NCBI GenBank assembly: GCA_900761995.1
Contig: CAAFEY010000166.1
Location: forward strand, 1 to 6,279
Direction of reading: 5' to 3'
DNA length: 6,279 nt
Origin: an uncultured Collinsella sp.
GTDB lineage: Bacteria > Actinomycetota > Coriobacteriia > Coriobacteriales > Coriobacteriaceae
Shown piece by piece: positions 4,478 through 6,279 of the stretch (position 1 is its first letter; each line of letters opens with the position of its first letter). Below the pieces are notes generated by a model. That model was not told where the DNA came from. It did not search any database and saw nothing but the letters and a program-made list of their open reading frames with translations. The position numbers and the translations under genes are program-made.

Positions 4478-5877
4478 TTAACGGTCGTTTCGTTGCCGAT
4501 ATGAAGTCGCCCCGCACCCCCGATAACGAGGAGCCGGCTGCCGAGCGCGCCTGCGACTTCCGCCCCGTCGACAAGGGCTTCACCGAGGAGATGGCGCTGG
4601 CCGAGGCCGAGCGCTGCCTCAACTGCAAGAAGCCGTTCTGTGTTGAGGGCTGCCCCGTCAACATCAACATCCCCCGCTTTATCGAGCAGATCCGCGCGAA
4701 GGACTTCGGCGGCGCTCTCGATACCATCCGCGAGGACTCCATGCTTCCCGCCATCTGCGGCCGCGTCTGCCCGCAGGAGAACCAGTGCGAGGGCAAGTGC
4801 ATCCGTGGCAAGAAGTCCGAGCCCGTGGCCATCGGCCAGCTCGAGCGCTTCCTGGGTGACCGCCCCGAGCTCGCCTCCACGCCCAAGATGGCCCCCAAGA
4901 ACGGCAAGAAGGTCGCTGTCGTCGGCTCCGGCCCGTCCGGCATCACCTGCGCCGGCGAGCTCGCCCGTAACGGCTTTGACGTTACCGTCTTTGAGGCCTT
5001 CTTCACCGGCGGCGGCGTGCTGGTCTACGGCATCCCCGAGTTCCGTCTGCCCAAGGCGGTCGTCAAACGCGAGATTGACGGCCTGGAGGACATGGGCGTC
5101 AAGTTTGAGTACAACTCCGTCGTGGGCAACATGGCCACGGCCGAGGAGCTGTTCGAGCAGGGCTTCGACGCCATCTACGTGGCGACCGGCGCTGGCCTGC
5201 CCAAGTTCCTCAACGTCCCCGGCGAGAACCTGCCCAACGTCTTCTTCGCGAACGAGTACCTCACCCGCGTGAACCTGATGAAGGCCAACAAGTTCCCCGA
5301 GTACGACACCCCCACCAAGCACGGCAAGAACGTCGTTGTCTTTGGCGGCGGCAACGTGGCCATGGACGCCGTCCGTACCGCCAAGCGCCTGGGCGCCGAG
5401 CACGCCATCATCGCCTACCGTCGTACCGAGGACGAGATGCCCTGCCGTCGCGCCGAGCTGCACCATGCTAAGGCCGAGGGCGTCGAGGTTCTGCCGCTCG
5501 TCTCCCCGCTCGAGTTTGTCGCTGGCGAGGACGGCTCCGTGTGCGCCGTCAAGGTCCAGAAGATGGAGCTCGGCGAGCCTGACGAGTCCGGCCGTCGTCG
5601 CCCGGTGCCCATCGAGGGCGCCATCGAGGAGATCCCCTGCGACGTCGCGATCTCGGCTATCGGCACCAACGCCAACCCCTTCGCAAAGAAGATCGGCGGC
5701 AAGATGGAGCTCAACAAGTGGGGCTACATCGTCGCTGACGAGGAGACCGGCCAGACCACCGATCCCCGCATCTGGGCCGGCGGCGACATCGTCACCGGTG
5801 CCGCTACGGTCATTCTGGCGATGGGCGCCGGCAAGAAGGCCGCTGCCTCCATCACCAAGAGCCTGCTGGGCGAGTAA
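4468..5877 (+). CDS. nfnB: NADH-dependent ferredoxin:NADP+ oxidoreductase, large subunit (NfnB; GltD-like)
   Basis: This large subunit holds the bifurcating FAD, two [4Fe-4S] clusters and the NADPH site; with NfnA it catalyses NADH + reduced ferredoxin + 2 NADP+ to NAD+ + oxidised ferredoxin + 2 NADPH, in either direction. The 469 residues fit the family. Cluster cysteines appear as C50, C53, C58 and C62 (CxxCxxxxCxxxC) and C97, C101, C107 and C111. An FAD fold follows with VVGSGPSG at 151-158, then GGGVLVYGIPEFRLPK at 181-196, the NADPH site VFGGGNVAMD at 291-300 with YRRTEDEMP at 317-325, and the C-terminal FAD contact WAGGDIVTGAA at 436-446. Homologues are often annotated as glutamate synthase small chain (GltD or GltA), but no large glutamate synthase subunit is adjacent and nfnA is. 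ATG 4468 lies inside the end of nfnA (10-base overlap), with GAGGAAAAG at 4451-4459 as a likely ribosome binding site. Confidence 0.93.
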   Translation: MPLVNGRFVADMKSPRTPDNEEPAAERACDFRPVDKGFTEEMALAEAERCLNCKKPFCVEGCPVNINIPRFIEQIRAKDFGGALDTIREDSMLPAICGRVCPQENQCEGKCIRGKKSEPVAIGQLERFLGDRPELASTPKMAPKNGKKVAVVGSGPSGITCAGELARNGFDVTVFEAFFTGGGVLVYGIPEFRLPKAVVKREIDGLEDMGVKFEYNSVVGNMATAEELFEQGFDAIYVATGAGLPKFLNVPGENLPNVFFANEYLTRVNLMKANKFPEYDTPTKHGKNVVVFGGGNVAMDAVRTAKRLGAEHAIIAYRRTEDEMPCRRAELHHAKAEGVEVLPLVSPLEFVAGEDGSVCAVKVQKMELGEPDESGRRRPVPIEGAIEEIPCDVAISAIGTNANPFAKKIGGKMELNKWGYIVADEETGQTTDPRIWAGGDIVTGAATVILAMGAGKKAAASITKSLLGE

Positions 5878-5905
5878 TCACCTACAGCACTAGCCGCCAA
5901 ACGGC

Positions 5906-5943
5906 AAAGTCCCCGTCGAGCACACGCCCGGCGGGGACTTTTT
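5906..5943 (+). terminator. Rho-independent terminator of nfnAB
   Basis: A 10-bp stem (AAAGTCCCCG at 5906-5915 with CGGGGACTTT at 5932-5941) encloses a 16-base loop, and the T-run covers 5939-5943. It begins 29 bases after the nfnB stop codon and ends the two-gene operon. Confidence 0.88.
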
Positions 5944-5955
5944 CCATGCCGGCCG

Positions 5956-5999
5956 CCCAAACCACCACGATGGGGCAGGCACCTTTGTGGTGGTTTGGG
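5956..5999. repeat. 44-bp hairpin repeat with GGGGCAGGCACC in its loop
   Basis: A perfect 13-bp inverted repeat (CCCAAACCACCAC at 5956-5968 and GTGGTGGTTTGGG at 5987-5999) encloses an 18-base loop that contains GGGGCAGGCACC. There is no T-run, so it is not a typical terminator, although it follows the nfn terminator by only 12 bases. The loop motif resembles GGGACAGG-type sequences of REP elements linked to tyrosine transposases; that resemblance is from memory. Confidence 0.65.
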
Positions 6000-6017
6000 A
6001 CTTGCCCGGTCGTTTTG

Positions 6018-6233
6018 TCTCAATCTGTAACAGCTGGAGTCCGTTGAGCCCTGCAGTTGTTACAGATTGAGATATTGTGCCGGCCGGCCACGCTGCATCT
6101 CAATCTGTAACAGTTAGAGACCAAATATGCCGCCTGGTGTTACAGATCAAGACGTTGGGCTGACGGCCGAACGGTTCATCTCAATCTGTAACAGTTAGAG
6201 CCATTTTCGCTGGCTTGGTGTTACAGATCGAGA
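6018..6233. repeat. Array of three 55-bp palindromic units, 80-81 bp period
   Basis: Units lie at 6018-6072, 6098-6152 and 6179-6233. Each is exactly 55 bases: an invariant 16-base left arm TCTCAATCTGTAACAG, a 23-base variable centre, and a 16-base right arm close to its reverse complement (YTGTTACAGATTGAGA in type). Unit 1 can form a 19-bp stem with one G-T pair (6018-6036 with 6054-6072); units 2 and 3 carry two and one central mismatches respectively. Spacers are 25 and 26 bases and each contains CGGCCG (6081-6086, 6164-6169). There is no protein-coding region here, and the array may continue beyond the window. It is not a CRISPR array, since the units are palindromic with variable centres and the spacers are short and similar in composition. 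Function is unknown. Confidence 0.8.
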
Positions 6234-6279
6234 CTATGCAAAAGCCGAGGATAGGCACTGCCGCCAAGGCCTTCCCCTC
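6234..6279. other. Window tail without recognisable features
   Basis: The last 46 bases follow the third palindromic unit. I see no coding region, no further left arm of the array and no terminator in them; another unit would be expected near 6259 if the period held, and it does not start there. Confidence 0.5.

Noticed and set aside
4474..5466. Reverse-strand ORF of 330 codons over nfnB
   Set aside because: It mirrors nfnB and has the low-complexity alanine, glycine and leucine composition of an antisense shadow.
5724..6023. Reverse-strand ORF of 99 codons across the nfnB 3' end and terminator
   Set aside because: It passes through the nfn terminator and hairpin repeat, and has no ribosome binding site or recognised motif.
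6018..6233. CRISPR array
   Set aside because: Only three units are seen, the 55-base units are palindromic with variable centres, spacers are 25-26 bases and share CGGCCG, and no cas gene is nearby.

Overview
The window looks like a chromosomal segment from a GC-rich gut actinobacterium of the class Coriobacteriia, most likely Collinsella or a close relative. This rests on strong C/G preference at third codon positions in the housekeeping genes, on the gene families present, and on an Nfn-type transhydrogenase, which implies ferredoxin-based anaerobic metabolism. No ribosomal RNA or long species marker is present, so the genus is an inference.

Layout: (1) the 3' three quarters of prs (PRPP synthetase), ended by a clear intrinsic terminator; (2) an AT-richer accessory block (about 781-2511) made of two roughly 200-bp inverted-repeat elements flanking a gene for a PD-(D/E)XK/DUF559-like protein; (3) pth (peptidyl-tRNA hydrolase); (4) a third 200-bp inverted-repeat element, of another sequence family, starting on the base after the pth stop codon and carrying a very strong hairpin; (5) a promoter and structured leader, then the overlapping gene pair nfnA-nfnB, encoding an electron-bifurcating NADH-dependent ferredoxin:NADP+ oxidoreductase; (6) a terminator, a 44-bp hairpin repeat, and a regular array of three 55-bp palindromic units with an 80-81 bp period, running up to the window end.

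Functionally, prs supplies PRPP for nucleotide, histidine and tryptophan synthesis, pth recycles peptidyl-tRNA, and NfnAB balances NADH, NADPH and reduced ferredoxin. prs and pth are often close neighbours in actinobacteria, and here about 1.9 kb of repeat-rich DNA separates them.

The most unusual content is intergenic. Three separate elements of 203, 204 and 200 bp, in two sequence families, have long terminal inverted repeats that carry a GGACAG box reading inward. The two that share ends have unrelated interiors. Together with the hairpin array after nfnB they suggest small non-autonomous mobile or structural DNA elements, possibly REPIN-like or MITE-like. No transposase is visible in the window.
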